Of a DNA stretch of 64,000 nucleotides, positions 51,951-61,200 are shown piece by piece. The stretch lies in NCBI GenBank assembly GCA_963205335.1, contig CAUJIM010000067.1, forward strand, positions 1-64,000, written 5' to 3'. Source of the stretch: Pseudomonadota bacterium. Its GTDB lineage: Bacteria > Pseudomonadota > Gammaproteobacteria > Burkholderiales > Burkholderiaceae_C. Both the position numbers and the translations under genes were made by a program. The notes below the pieces were generated by a model. That model was not told the DNA's origin. It made no database searches and was given only the letters and a program-made list of their open reading frames with translations. Positions within the stretch are counted from its first letter, which is position 1. The number at the start of each line of letters is the position of its first letter.

Positions 51951-52702
51951 CGCGCGGCCTCCGTGCCCAGGTAGGCCTGCTGCACGGCGGCATGGCGGCG
52001 GATCTCCGCCGGCGGTCCGTCGGCCAGCACTGCCCCTTCGGCCAGCACCAGGATGCGGTGGGCGAAGCTGAAGATCAGGTCCATGTCGTGCTCGATCATG
52101 AGCAGGCCCAGCGTCGGCGGCAGCGTGGCCAGGGCGTTGAGCACCACCTGCCGCTCGCCGCTGGGCACGCCCGCCATCGGTTCGTCGAGCAGCAGCACTC
52201 GGGGCCGCAGCGCCATGGCGATGGCGATCTCCACCAGCCGCTGCTGGCCGTAGGCCAGGTCGATGGGGCGCTCGTCGGCGATCTCCAGCATCTGCAGCTG
52301 CGCGAGGATGGCGCGCGCTTCCTCGGCGTGCACCGGGAAGCGGCTGGCGGGACGCCACATGTTGCGCACCGTCCCTTCGCGTTCGTGGATGGCCAGTTCG
52401 ACCTGGCTGCGCACCGTCAGCGTGGGCGCCAGCTGCGTCACCTGGAAGGTCCGCACCAGGCCGCGCCGCACGCGTTCGGCCTGGCCGGCACGGGTGACGT
52501 CCACACCCAGCAGGCGCACGGTGCCCGAGGAGGGCGGCAGCAGGCCGGTCACCAGGTTGACCAGCGTGCTCTTGCCGGCGCCGTTGGGGCCGATCAGGCC
52601 GATGCGCTCGCCCGCGCGCAGCGACAGCGAGACGTCGCGCGTGACCTTCAGGCCACCGAAGGCCTTGTTCAGGTTCTGGATCTCCAGCAGGGGCGTCCTC
52701 AT
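51947..52702 (-). CDS. livG: ABC transporter ATP-binding protein, LivG type (P450 operon)
   Basis: 251 residues. Walker A GPNGAGKST, Walker B VLLLDEPMAGV, H-loop IEHDMDLIFSFA. The signature segment reads DLAYGQQRLVEIAIAMAL, in the LivG style. Coupled by ATGA overlaps to LivM upstream and LivF downstream. Confidence 0.92.
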   Translation of the reverse strand: MRTPLLEIQNLNKAFGGLKVTRDVSLSLRAGERIGLIGPNGAGKSTLVNLVTGLLPPSSGTVRLLGVDVTRAGQAERVRRGLVRTFQVTQLAPTLTVRSQVELAIHEREGTVRNMWRPASRFPVHAEEARAILAQLQMLEIADERPIDLAYGQQRLVEIAIAMALRPRVLLLDEPMAGVPSGERQVVLNALATLPPTLGLLMIEHDMDLIFSFAHRILVLAEGAVLADGPPAEIRRHAAVQQAYLGTEAAR

Positions 52703-53667
52703 GGCGCGGCCTCCTGCGCGACTCGCGCCGGCGCCGGCCGGGCGAAGCGCTTGCGCAAAGACGCGACCCAACGCTCGCGCGGCACCAGCACCAGCGTGCA
52801 CAGCATGCCGCCGATGATGAACAGCCAGTGGTAGGGGTTGATGGACGAGGCGGCGTGGTGCACCGTCATGAAGATGGCGGTGCCGGCGATCGCTCCATAA
52901 AGCGAACCGGTGCCGCCCAGCACCAGCATCACCAGCGATTCGGCCGACAGCGAGAAGCCGAGCGAATCGAGGCCGACGATCTGCGTGATCTGCGCCGAGA
53001 GCGCGCCCGCCAGGCCGGCGAACAGGCCGGCCCAGGTGTAGAGCTTCAACAGCGTGCTGCGCACCGGGTCGCCCATCGCCGCCATGCGCACGCGGTTCTG
53101 GTGGATGCCCACGCAGGCCAGGCCGAAGGGCGAGGCCATCAGCCGCCGCATCGCCCAGAAGCAGATCACCAGCAGCGTGCAGCTGTAGATGAAGGCGACC
53201 TTGCCGTACAGGTCGAACTCGAACAGGCCGAAGAGCTTGCCCACGGTGTAGCTGCTCAGGCCGTCGTCGCCACCGGTCCACACGCGCAGCTTCTTGGCGA
53301 GATTGAGCATGATCTCCGCGATGGCGATGGTCAGCATGAGGAAGGTCAGCCCGTGGTAGCGCACCAGGAAGGCGCCCGACAAGGCCGCCAGCCCCGCGCC
53401 GCTGCCGGCGCCTATGGCCAGGCCCAGCAGCGTGTTGTCCGTGAGGTGGGTGGCGGCGATGCCGGTGGCGTAGGCGCCCACGCCGAACAGCGCGGCGTGA
53501 CCGAGCGTGGCCAGGCCGCCGTAGCCCACCACCAGATCGAGCGACATCACGAAGATGGCCATGGTGGCGACCCGCGCCGCCAGCCCGAGCTGCTCGGGGA
53601 AGAGGAAGTACACGGCCACGCAGGCGCCGACGAGGGCGAGCATGGGCCAGATTGCGCGCCACGTCAT
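52699..53667 (-). CDS. livM: ABC transporter permease, LivM type (P450 operon)
   Basis: 322 residues, about eight to ten membrane helices. LivM motifs: LDLVVGYGGLATLGHAALFG, YHGLTFLMLTIAIAEIMLNL, ACVGIHQNRVRMAAMGDPVR (coupling loop), LGGTGSLYGAIAGTAIFM. Overlaps livH and livG by four bases each. Confidence 0.92.
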   Translation of the reverse strand: MTWRAIWPMLALVGACVAVYFLFPEQLGLAARVATMAIFVMSLDLVVGYGGLATLGHAALFGVGAYATGIAATHLTDNTLLGLAIGAGSGAGLAALSGAFLVRYHGLTFLMLTIAIAEIMLNLAKKLRVWTGGDDGLSSYTVGKLFGLFEFDLYGKVAFIYSCTLLVICFWAMRRLMASPFGLACVGIHQNRVRMAAMGDPVRSTLLKLYTWAGLFAGLAGALSAQITQIVGLDSLGFSLSAESLVMLVLGGTGSLYGAIAGTAIFMTVHHAASSINPYHWLFIIGGMLCTLVLVPRERWVASLRKRFARPAPARVAQEAAP

Positions 53668-54530
53668 GCGGACCGCCTCGCGAGGATGCCATGAGGCCGC
53701 CATGCCAGGAGCAGGGCCACCGCGGCGAAGAAGAACAGGCTGCCCCAGTCGGCGGCCAGGTACTTGCTGGCGGTCTCGACGATGCCGAGACCGACGGCCG
53801 CCGCCGCGGAGCCGGCGATGCTGCCCATGCCGCCGACGGCCACGACGACCAGCACCAGCACCAGATACTTGATCGGGTAGAAGGGCTCCAGCGGCATGAG
53901 CTCGGCGCCCAGGATGCCACCCAGCGCGGCCAGCGCAGCGCCGGCGGCGAAGGTGATGGCATAGACCCACTTGACGGGGATGCCCAGGGATTCGGCAGCG
54001 GCCGTGTTGTCCACGGTGGCGCGCAGCCACACGCCGAAGCGCGTGGCGTTCATCACCCAGTAGACGCTCGCCAGCACCGCCAGGCCGACGACGATGACCA
54101 GCAGCCGCTGCGCCGGGATGGTTCTGAAACCCAGATCGACCGTGGCGGCCAGCCAGGCCGGCAGCGGGATCAGCTGCACCTGCGGCCCGAACACCAGGTT
54201 GACGGACGCCACGAACAGGAAGGTCAGGCCGATCGTGAAGAGCACCTGCTGCAGTTCGCTGCGGCGGTACAGCCGCCGCAGCACCAGGACCTCGAGCACC
54301 GCGGCGATCACCGCGGTGACCAGCAAGGCGCCAATGGTCCCTGCCAGCAGGCCCCATTGGTGCACCCCCACCAGCCAGGCGGCGACGTAGCCGCCCACCA
54401 TCGCGAAGGCACCATGCGCCAGGTTGACGAAGCGCATGAGGCCCAGCGTGATGGTGAGGCCCGCCGAGATGATGAACAGCACCATGCCGTAGGCGATGCC
54501 GTCGATCAGGATGTTGGCCAGCAGGGACAC
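53664..54530 (-). CDS. livH: ABC transporter permease, LivH type (P450 operon)
   Basis: 288 residues with multiple membrane helices. LivH motifs: ITLGLMRFVNLAHGAFAMVG and LVLVVVAVGGMGSIAGSAAA. It starts 13 bases after the binding-protein gene and overlaps livM (ATGA). Confidence 0.92.
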   Translation of the reverse strand: MSLLANILIDGIAYGMVLFIISAGLTITLGLMRFVNLAHGAFAMVGGYVAAWLVGVHQWGLLAGTIGALLVTAVIAAVLEVLVLRRLYRRSELQQVLFTIGLTFLFVASVNLVFGPQVQLIPLPAWLAATVDLGFRTIPAQRLLVIVVGLAVLASVYWVMNATRFGVWLRATVDNTAAAESLGIPVKWVYAITFAAGAALAALGGILGAELMPLEPFYPIKYLVLVLVVVAVGGMGSIAGSAAAAVGLGIVETASKYLAADWGSLFFFAAVALLLAWRPHGILARRSA

Positions 54531-54543
54531 GGAGCGTGCTTCC

Positions 54544-55704
54544 TTACTTCACCAGGCCGTGGTCGACCTGCGGACCGAAGTTCTGGGTTTCCTTGTTCAC
54601 GAGCAGGCCGCCGGCGCCCTTCTCCACGGTGCGCAGGTACACGTTCTGCGTGATGTGGCGCGTGGCGGGATCGATCGCCACCGGGCCGCGCGGGCTCTCC
54701 CACTTGAGCGTCTTGGCGGCGGCCATGGCCTTGTCGCCATCGCGCTTGCCGGCCGTGGCTTCGATCATCTTGTGGATCACGTGCATGCCGTCCCAGGCGC
54801 CCACCGTGGCGTAGTTGGCCACGGCGTCCTTGTTCGCCTTGGCCACCGCTTCGACGAAAGCCTTGTTGGCCGCCGACTCGTGGACCGAGGAATAGTGGAA
54901 GGCGGTGGCCAGGCCCAGGGCGCTGTCGCCGAACTTCTGCAGATCGAATTCGTCGGTCTCGGAGGTGCCCAGGAACTCGATGCCGGCCTGGCGCAGGCCG
55001 TTTTGCTGGTAGGCGCGCACGAACCCCAGGTTGGGCGGGCCGCCGGGCAGGAACACGAACACGGCTTGCGGGCCGGCCGCCTTGATGCGCTGCGCGAAGG
55101 GGCCGAAGTCGGTGGTGGCCAGCGGCATGCGGATGCTCTCGACCACCTGGCCGCCCTGCTTGGCGAACTCCGCCTTGAAGGCGTTCTCGGCGTCGATGCC
55201 GGGGCCGTAGTCGGTCACGGCCGTCACCACCTTCTTGATGCCCTTCTTGGCCGCGTGCTGCGCCATCGGCACCGTGACCTGCCACAGGGTGTAGCTGGTG
55301 CGCAGGTAGTAGTCGGACTTGGTGGTGATGTCGGAGGTGGCGGCGTTGAAGATGACGGCGGGCGTCTTGGATTGCTGGATCACCGGCGCGATCGCCATCG
55401 CGTTGGGGGTGAAGACGAAGCCGCCGATGTAGTCGACCTTGTCCTTGATCACCAGCTCCTGCGCCAGGTTGCGCGCGTTGGCGGGGTTGGGTGCGCCTTC
55501 GTCGCGGTAGATCAGCTCCACGGTCTGGCCGGCGAGCTTGCCTCCCTGGCTGGCCACGTAGGCCTCGGCACCGGCCTTCATCAGCACGCCGTAGTGCGCG
55601 AACGGCCCGGAGAAGGGGGCGATGATGCCGACCTTCACCTGCGCGAAGGCGCTGGCGCCGGCCAGCCCCAGGGCGATGGCCAACAGTGTTTGAGGAACTC
55701 GCAT
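54544..55704 (-). CDS. Liv-type ABC transporter substrate-binding protein (P450 operon)
   Basis: 386 residues with a Sec signal peptide ending near ASAFAQ. The type I periplasmic-binding fold starts VKVGIIAPFSGPFAHYGVLM and includes VTAVTDYGPGIDAENAFKAE. First gene of the operon that runs through livHMGF, P450, ferredoxin, marR, reductase and frmA. Given the CYP199-like enzyme, the ligand is probably an aromatic carboxylate; this is inference. Confidence 0.9.
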   Translation of the reverse strand: MRVPQTLLAIALGLAGASAFAQVKVGIIAPFSGPFAHYGVLMKAGAEAYVASQGGKLAGQTVELIYRDEGAPNPANARNLAQELVIKDKVDYIGGFVFTPNAMAIAPVIQQSKTPAVIFNAATSDITTKSDYYLRTSYTLWQVTVPMAQHAAKKGIKKVVTAVTDYGPGIDAENAFKAEFAKQGGQVVESIRMPLATTDFGPFAQRIKAAGPQAVFVFLPGGPPNLGFVRAYQQNGLRQAGIEFLGTSETDEFDLQKFGDSALGLATAFHYSSVHESAANKAFVEAVAKANKDAVANYATVGAWDGMHVIHKMIEATAGKRDGDKAMAAAKTLKWESPRGPVAIDPATRHITQNVYLRTVEKGAGGLLVNKETQNFGPQVDHGLVK

Positions 55705-55755
55705 GGAACTGGTCTCCTGACTTTTGTAGGGAACGCGCATTCTCGGTGCCAGATG

Positions 55756-55769
55756 GTTGAAATATCAAC
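55756..55769. promoter_or_regulatory. Putative MarR operator of the P450 operon
   Basis: GTTGAAATATCAAC, an inverted repeat GTTGA-AATA-TCAAC, lies 52 bp upstream of the first operon gene on the minus strand. The TTGA/TCAA arms are common in MarR-family operators, and a marR gene is in the operon. Confidence 0.45.
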
Positions 55770-55894
55770 GAGTAGAAACCCCAACTCAATGAAGAAGCTG
55801 CGTTTCGGGCGTATCGGGCGGTGCCGCGGGGGGCTGTCCCGGCCGCGGGCGCGGAGGGGCAGGGCGCCTGGCTGTCGCCCGGCCTGCAGGCGGG

Positions 55895-56590
55895 TCAGGC
55901 CTGGAAGTCGGTCTGCGCCTGCGTCTCGGCTTGCACTGCTTTCTGGAACGAGGCCAGGCCGACTTCGTTGAGCACCTTCTTGTAGCGGCGCACGACCCGC
56001 GGTTCCAGCGCGGCGAGCTTCGCGCAGATGCGTGCGGCGGTCGCGTCGAGTTCGGTGGCCGCCACGACTTGCCAGACCAGGCCCCAGGCCTGCGCCTGGG
56101 CGGCGCTGAACTCTTCGCCCAGCAGCATCAAGGCCTTGGCGCGGGCCAGGCCGGCGAAGGCGGGCAGCGTCGCCGTCAGGCCGCCGGTGACGAAGACGCC
56201 GAGCGACGCCTCGGGCAGCTTGAAGCGGCTGTTGTCGGCGGCCAGCACCAGGTCGGCATCGAGCATCCACTCCAGGCCCGCGCCGACGGTCCAGCCATGG
56301 ACGGCGGCGACGACGGGCTGGGGCAGGGCGACCAACGCCGAGGCGACGGCCTGCACCAGTTCCAGGTCGCGTGGCGTGGGCGCGGCGCTGACGTCGCGCC
56401 CGGCGCAGAAGGCGCGGCCTGCGCCGCGCAGCAGGAGGACGCGGACTTCCTCGTTGCGACCCGCAGCTTGGATCGCCTCCAGCAGTTCGCTGGCTAGGTC
56501 GTTGTCGATGGCGTTGAGTTTGTCGGGGCGGTGCAGCGTGGCGGTGAGGACGTTGGCTTGGAGGGAGAGGTGGAGTTTGTCGCTGGGCAT
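55895..56590 (-). CDS. Enoyl-CoA hydratase/isomerase family protein
   Basis: 231 residues, somewhat short for crotonases (usually about 255). Visible motifs: TLHRPDKLNAIDNDLA, the oxyanion loop RAFCAGRDVSAAP, VAAVHGWTVGAGLEWMLDAD and the substrate segment FKLPEASLGVFVTGG. The Glu in the second loop (GLEWM) and PEAS Glu are likely catalytic. It precedes the P450/Liv operon by 190 bp on the same strand and may act on the CoA ester of the same substrate, but could be an unrelated neighbour. Confidence 0.87.
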   Translation of the reverse strand: MPSDKLHLSLQANVLTATLHRPDKLNAIDNDLASELLEAIQAAGRNEEVRVLLLRGAGRAFCAGRDVSAAPTPRDLELVQAVASALVALPQPVVAAVHGWTVGAGLEWMLDADLVLAADNSRFKLPEASLGVFVTGGLTATLPAFAGLARAKALMLLGEEFSAAQAQAWGLVWQVVAATELDATAARICAKLAALEPRVVRRYKKVLNEVGLASFQKAVQAETQAQTDFQA

Positions 56591-56731
56591 GGGGCGCGGG
56601 GTGATGATTGCTCGCGGAGGACGTAGCTGGGGAGAAGCGCTTGCATTTTTGTGGATGCCAGCCGTTTTGTGAACTGCGTCTGGGGCGCCACTGGCCCACT
56701 AACGATAGCCTCTGGGAGGCATCCGGCCGAA

Positions 56732-57830
56732 TGAATCGCCCCGGCTTTGAGGAGGCTCAAATCTCTGAGAGGATTGAGCCATGAAGAGCCAAGCAAGTTC
56801 TCACCTGAGGTCCGTGAGCGGGCGGTGAGGATGGTGTAAGAGCACCGGGGGGGAGCACCCGTCGTTGTGGGCGGCCGTCGAATCGATTGCGCCGAAGATC
56901 GGCTGCGTGCCGCAGACGCTGCTGGAATGGGTCAAGCGCGTGGAGGTCGATCCCGGGGTGCGAAGGCGTCACAACGTCGGAGGCACAACGGGTCAAGGAT
57001 CTTGAGCGCGAGAACAAGGAACTGCGGCGGGCCAACGAGATCCTGAAGCTGCCGAGCACGTTTTTCGAACAGGCGGAGCTCGACCGCCGACTGAAGTCCC
57101 GAACGACTTCATCGACCAGCACCGCGCCACCCAGGGAGTCGAGCCGATCTGCAAGACATTGCAGATCGCCCCGTCGGGATACTGGCGCCATGCAGCGCTG
57201 CTGCGCGAACCGCACAAGCGCTGCGCCCGGGCTCACCGCGACGAGGCCCTGGCGCCGCAGATTCAACGTGTCTGGCAGGCCAACATGCAGGTCCACGGCG
57301 CCGACAAAGTCTGCAAGCAGCTGGCGCGCGAGGGGACTGCCGACGTGTTTGCCCGTCGCATCGTGGGCTGGCGGGTGAGTCGTTCGATGCGAACAGACTT
57401 CGTGCTGGACGCCCTGGAGCAGGCGCTGTACGTGAGGCAGTCCGAGCGCGATGGCAGCCTCGTTTGCCGCTCGGACAGGGGCTCGCAATACGTCAGCATT
57501 CGCTACACCCAGCGGTTGGCCGAGGCGGGCATCGAGCCGTCCGTGGGCAGCAAGGGCGACTCCTATGACAACGCCCTGGCCGAGACGATCAACGGGCTCT
57601 ACAAGCCCGAACCGATTCATCGCCGGGCGCCGTGGAAAACGAGGGAATCGGTGGAGCTGGCCACGCTCGAATGGGTGTCCTGGTTCAACCACCATCGCCT
57701 GCTTGAACCCATCGGCTACATCCCGCCGGCGCACGCTGAGGCAAACTACTATCGGCAACTCGCCAACGAGACCACCACGGTGGAGGTCTGACTTAAACCA
57801 ACGGGCCTTCAAGAATCCCGGGGCGATTCA
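56732..57830 (+). mobile_element. IS3-family insertion sequence, decayed copy
   Basis: Terminal repeats TGAATCGCCCCGG (from 56732) and CCGGGGCGATTCA (to 57830) bound about 1.1 kb. orfA (from ATG 56780) has an in-frame stop and a later frameshift. orfB lacks an internal segment: the protein jumps from CKQLAREGT to [12 protein letters not shown], losing the first catalytic Asp region. The C-terminal part (SDRGSQYVSIRYTQRLAE, SKGDSYDNALAETINGL) is intact to 57791. No flanking repeat of three or four bases is seen. It cannot transpose by itself. Confidence 0.9.
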
Positions 57831-57844
57831 ACTCGCCCCTGCAG

Positions 57845-58231
57845 TCAGGTTGACGCCGGCCAGTGCCGAGCAAAGTCAAACGAAAGCTGGCGATGGTGCC
57901 GAATAGACAGCAGGTATACAGTGGCATTGACCTCCACGGCCGCGTACAGCATCAGGTAGTCACCATGCAGGTACTCGCGAAGGACGTTGGCTGAGCCTTC
58001 CGGCAGCGTGGCCAGTTGTGCTAGTGCCTCTGCTGATTGCGGTGGATTGTTGAGGTAGCGACGGCCAATGCGAGGGAACCGCGCCAGGTTGGGGATTACA
58101 GTGGAGCGCAGCTCGGCAAGCAGAGCGTCAAAAGCGAAGGCGGCATCCGCCTTCGACAAGAAGGCCTCGACGGCGTTCAGGCGCTCCAGGAAGCTCGCCG
58201 TCAGCTCGACTCGGTAGATATCCTCAGCCAC
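57845..58231 (-). CDS. ParE/RelE-type toxin
   Basis: 128 residues, in the size range of ParE toxins with a C-terminal beta-strand tail (VYLLSIRHHRQLSFDF). The N-terminus YRVELTASFLERLNAVEAF fits the helical hairpin, and an Arg/Tyr pair (IGRRYL, DYLMLY) follows. It overlaps the antitoxin gene by eight bases downstream of it, a standard TA order. The target (gyrase or ribosome-bound mRNA) cannot be decided from sequence. Confidence 0.8.
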   Translation of the reverse strand: MAEDIYRVELTASFLERLNAVEAFLSKADAAFAFDALLAELRSTVIPNLARFPRIGRRYLNNPPQSAEALAQLATLPEGSANVLREYLHGDYLMLYAAVEVNATVYLLSIRHHRQLSFDFARHWPAST

Positions 58232-58547
58232 GCTTCTTGGCCGCCTTGCCGCGAGTAGCGCTGGCTAGGCGCTGTTGAATTTGGGCGAGGGCAGCATCCG
58301 CTGCGTAGGTGCGCCCGGCGTCGATGTCGGCTAATCCACGCTTGGCGTCGTCAATCAACAGCAGGTGGATGCGCTCGCGTTCCAGCCGGTGGTAGTAGTC
58401 CAGCCGGTCGGCATCGATCAGAGCGACGTAACTCTCACCATTCTTGGTAATGATTTTCTCGGCACCGGCCTTCGCCTGGTCGGCGAGCTCGGAGAGGTTG
58501 GCGCGCGCTTGGGTGAGTGGCACCACATCACTGGCTGAGAATCCCAT
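58224..58547 (-). CDS. Phd/YefM-family antitoxin
   Basis: 107 residues. N-terminal Phd fold: VVPLTQARANLSELADQAKA, then EKIITKNGESYVALIDADRL; the C-terminal half is a charged toxin-binding tail. CCGGAG lies six bases before ATG 58547. It should bind the toxin and repress its own promoter; a 12-bp palindrome lies 23 bp upstream. The module is next to the right IS5 and would help keep the transposon or a carrier plasmid. Confidence 0.87.
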   Translation of the reverse strand: MGFSASDVVPLTQARANLSELADQAKAGAEKIITKNGESYVALIDADRLDYYHRLERERIHLLLIDDAKRGLADIDAGRTYAADAALAQIQQRLASATRGKAAKKRG

Positions 58548-58917
58548 GACTAACTCCGGTGAAGGTGATGACAGAATTCTGTGCAGTCTATAGCATCATG
58601 GCTGGCCCCGTCACCCCGCCGGCTGCGGCGTCGGCTCCGGCCCTCGCGCACGTGACGTGACAACGCGCAACCCGCCAACGAGGGAAAATTGTCAATGGCG
58701 AATGAACTAAGGAAGCGGCGGGAACGAAGGGTCGTGCTTCGAATCCAGCAGCGCGCGCTGCGGCTACTTGATTGGCGTCTGCAAGCGAATGGCATGGCTT
58801 GAACTGACGCGTGGCGGTCAGCGACTGCTTGCAACGAGAGTCGTCAATCTGCCGCCGAAGTCCGATTGGCGGCTTCCAGTCTGAAGCGGCCACCCACCAA
58901 CGCTGCATCCTGCCTAA
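58548..58917. other. Intergenic region between antitoxin and right IS5
   Basis: 370 bp with no supported gene; frames on the minus strand lack motifs. It should contain the TA promoter near 58571-58600. The CTAA at 58914-58917 abuts the inner end of the right IS5. Confidence 0.5.
58571..58582. promoter_or_regulatory. Putative autoregulatory operator of the toxin-antitoxin pair
   Basis: ACAGAATTCTGT, a perfect 12-bp palindrome, is 23 bp upstream of the antitoxin start and near a TATAGA-like -10 on the minus strand (about 58588-58593). Phd-type antitoxins bind such repeats. Confidence 0.5.
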
Positions 58918-60079
58918 GGAAGGTCTGATCAAGTCCACCGATTCTGCGGCCGTGCGTTGATTGACGCAAAGGAGCAAACGCGATGAGCCAGATCAGTTTC
59001 TCTGACGCGGAGTACGCTGGAAAGCGCAAGAAGACGCGGCGCGAAGTGTTCCTGGACGAGATGGAGCTGGTGGTTCCGTGGAAGGTGCTGCTCAAGATCA
59101 TCGAGCCGCACTACCCGGTTGCCGGGCGCGGTCGCAGGCCGTACGCGTTGGAGTCGATGCTGCGGGTGCACCTGATGCAGAACTGGTTCGCGCTGAGCGA
59201 CCCCGCGATGGAGGAGGCTCTGTACGAAATCGCGTCGCTGCGCGCCTTCGCTCGCCTGAGCCTGAATGAGCCGATTCCGGACGAGACGACCATCCTGAAC
59301 TTCCGGCACCTGCTGGAGGCCAACGACCTGGCCGATGACATCCTGAGAGCGGTGAACGCGCTGCTGGCACGCAAGGGGCTGTTGCTCAAGCGCGGAAGCA
59401 TCGTGGACGCCACCATCATTGCCGCGCCCAGTTCCACCAAGAACGAGAGCGGCGAGCGCGACCCGGAGATGCATCAGACGAAGAAGGGCAACCAGTGGTT
59501 CTTCGGAATGAAGGCGCATATCGGCGTGGACGCCGACAGCGGCCTGGTGCATACGGTCACCACCACGGCAGCCAACGAGGCGGACGTCGAACAGGTGGCT
59601 GACCTGCTGCATGGCAAGGAGAAGGAAGTCTGGGCCGACTCAGGTTACCGGGGCGCCGCAACCCGGGTAGACAGAGACGTGAAGTGGCACATCGCCGCCC
59701 GCCCGAGCGACATTGCCAAGCTGCCAGAAGGCAGGGCCAAGAAGAAAGTTCAGAAGACGGAGCACCGCAAGGCCAGCGTGCGTGCGAAGGTGGAGCACCC
59801 GTTCCGCGTGATCAAGCGCCAGTTCGGACTGGTGAAGGTGCGGTTCCGCGGGCTGACCAAGAACACTGCACACGTGGTGACCCTGTTCGCGCTGTCGAAC
59901 CTGTGGATGGTGCGAAAGCAGTTGATGGCGATGACGGGAGTGGTGCGTCCGAAAACAGCATGAGGGGACGAAATGAGGCAGCAAACGCCTGAGAACGCCC
60001 GCCGGAAGCGATGCGTCCTGGTCAAACACCGAATTACCCCAACTGCCGTGCACGCAAATCGCTCTTGTTCAGACCTTCC
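58918..60079 (+). mobile_element. IS5-family insertion sequence, right copy
   Basis: 1162 bp. Inner end GGAAGGTCTGATCAAG (58918-58933) differs by one base from the outer end (inverse of GGAAGGTCTGAACAAG, 60064-60079). It is flanked by CTAA inside and CTAG outside, so it has no matching repeat of its own. It is inverted relative to the left copy. The transposase is intact. Confidence 0.92.
58983..59963 (+). CDS. IS5-family transposase, right copy
   Basis: 326 residues, full length. Same motifs as the left copy: SIVDATIIAAPSSTKNESGE, GMKAHIGVDADSGLVHTV, VWADSGYRGAATRVDRD, KVEHPFRVIKRQFG. It differs from the left copy at many scattered sites including one residue of length, so these are related family members rather than a recent duplicate pair. 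Preceded by AAGGAG at 58968. Confidence 0.93.
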   Translation: MSQISFSDAEYAGKRKKTRREVFLDEMELVVPWKVLLKIIEPHYPVAGRGRRPYALESMLRVHLMQNWFALSDPAMEEALYEIASLRAFARLSLNEPIPDETTILNFRHLLEANDLADDILRAVNALLARKGLLLKRGSIVDATIIAAPSSTKNESGERDPEMHQTKKGNQWFFGMKAHIGVDADSGLVHTVTTTAANEADVEQVADLLHGKEKEVWADSGYRGAATRVDRDVKWHIAARPSDIAKLPEGRAKKKVQKTEHRKASVRAKVEHPFRVIKRQFGLVKVRFRGLTKNTAHVVTLFALSNLWMVRKQLMAMTGVVRPKTA

Positions 60080-60083
60080 CTAG

Positions 60084-60687
60084 CGATCATGGCGACTACC
60101 TGGGCGACCACTGGATGGGCGAGAAGGAGCTCTTTCACGACACCGTCGTGAAAGTGCCACTGATCGTTGTCGACCCGTCCACGCAGTCCGATGCCACGCG
60201 CGGAACGGTGGTCGACGCCATCGTCGAATCGATCGACCTGGTGCCGACCTTCCTCGACGTGCTTGGTCTGCCGCAGCCGTGGGAGTGGCTCGAAGGCCAG
60301 TCGCTCGTGCCGCTGCTGCGCGGGACATCCGTGCCATGGACCAAGGACATGGCGATCTGTGAGAACACCTATGCCTTTCGTGACTGCGTGCGCCTGCCGA
60401 TCGGCGCCCCGGTGGATCGCTGCAACATGACCATGGTGCGCACCGCCGAATGGAAGTACGTGCACTTCGACGGCCTGGCGCCCATGCTGTTCGACCTGGT
60501 GAATGACCCGGAGGAGTTTGAGGACCTGGGGGCTTCCGGAGCGCACGCTGCCGTGATCGCGCAAATGCGCCAGCGCCTGCTGGACTGGCTGTTCGCGCGC
60601 AGGCGTACTACCGGCATCGCGCCGCAGGCCATCGAGGGCTGGAATGCCAAGGAGCTCCAGATCGGCATCGAGATCGGGGTGTGGTGA
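60084..60687 (+). pseudogene. Sulfatase-family hydrolase, 3' part, displaced by composite transposon
   Basis: Continuation of the gene starting at 25739. The joined frame reads VFT-SDHGDYLGDHWMGEKELF, restoring the conserved sulfatase motif with Asp-His metal ligands and Lys. The segment continues with VVKVPLIVVDP, SIDLVPTFLDVLGL and WKYVHFDGLAPMLFDLVNDP to TGA 60685-60687. By itself it lacks a start and would not make active enzyme. It is followed after one base by marR. Confidence 0.9.
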
Positions 60688-60688
60688 G

Positions 60689-61159
60689 ATGACCGACGCA
60701 CTCGACCTCGATCGCTATTTCCCCTACCAGCTCTCGCGTCTGGCGCACACCGTGAGCCGGGGCACGGCGCAGTGTGTGGCGCAGCAGTGTGGCCTGGCAT
60801 TGCGCGAGGCGCGGCTGGTGGTGGTGCTCGGTGCGCTGGGTGAATCCTCGGCTGCGCAGCTGGTAGCAAGAACCGCGATGGACAAGGCCCCGGTGAGCCG
60901 CGCGCTGGCCAACTTGGTGCGCCTGGGGCTGGTGCAGCGCCTGCCAGACCCGCTCGATGGCAGGGCCTACCTGCTGAACCTGACTGCCGAAGGCCGGGCC
61001 CTGCACGGCGAGCTGCGCGAGCGGCTGCTGGAGCGCGAGCGCCGGTTGCTGGCCGCCCTGAGCGACACGGAGCAGACGCAATTGCTGCGGCTGATGCAGC
61101 GGCTGACGAGCCATATCGAATCCACCGAGGACGTGGGTTTTGCGTGGACGGAGGAGTGA
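60689..61159 (+). CDS. MarR-family regulator of the hydroquinone/hydroxyquinol cluster
   Basis: 156 residues from ATG 60689, one base after the sulfatase stop; a frame extension to 60644 runs through that gene. Winged helix: GESSAAQLVARTAMDKAPVS, RALANLVRLGLVQRL, wing PLDGRAYLLNLTAEG. The tight link to the sulfatase frame shows both belonged to one operon before the 33-kb insertion, so its expression may now depend on the IS5 or an internal promoter. Confidence 0.9.
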   Translation: MTDALDLDRYFPYQLSRLAHTVSRGTAQCVAQQCGLALREARLVVVLGALGESSAAQLVARTAMDKAPVSRALANLVRLGLVQRLPDPLDGRAYLLNLTAEGRALHGELRERLLERERRLLAALSDTEQTQLLRLMQRLTSHIESTEDVGFAWTEE

Positions 61160-61200
61160 TCTCTTCCCTTTCTTTTTCCTTTCCTCCATCGGAGACAACC

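Noticed and set aside
56723-57833. Target duplication around the decayed IS3 copy
   Set aside because: The three bases on each side (GAA and ACT) do not match; the element appears recombined or its ends drifted.
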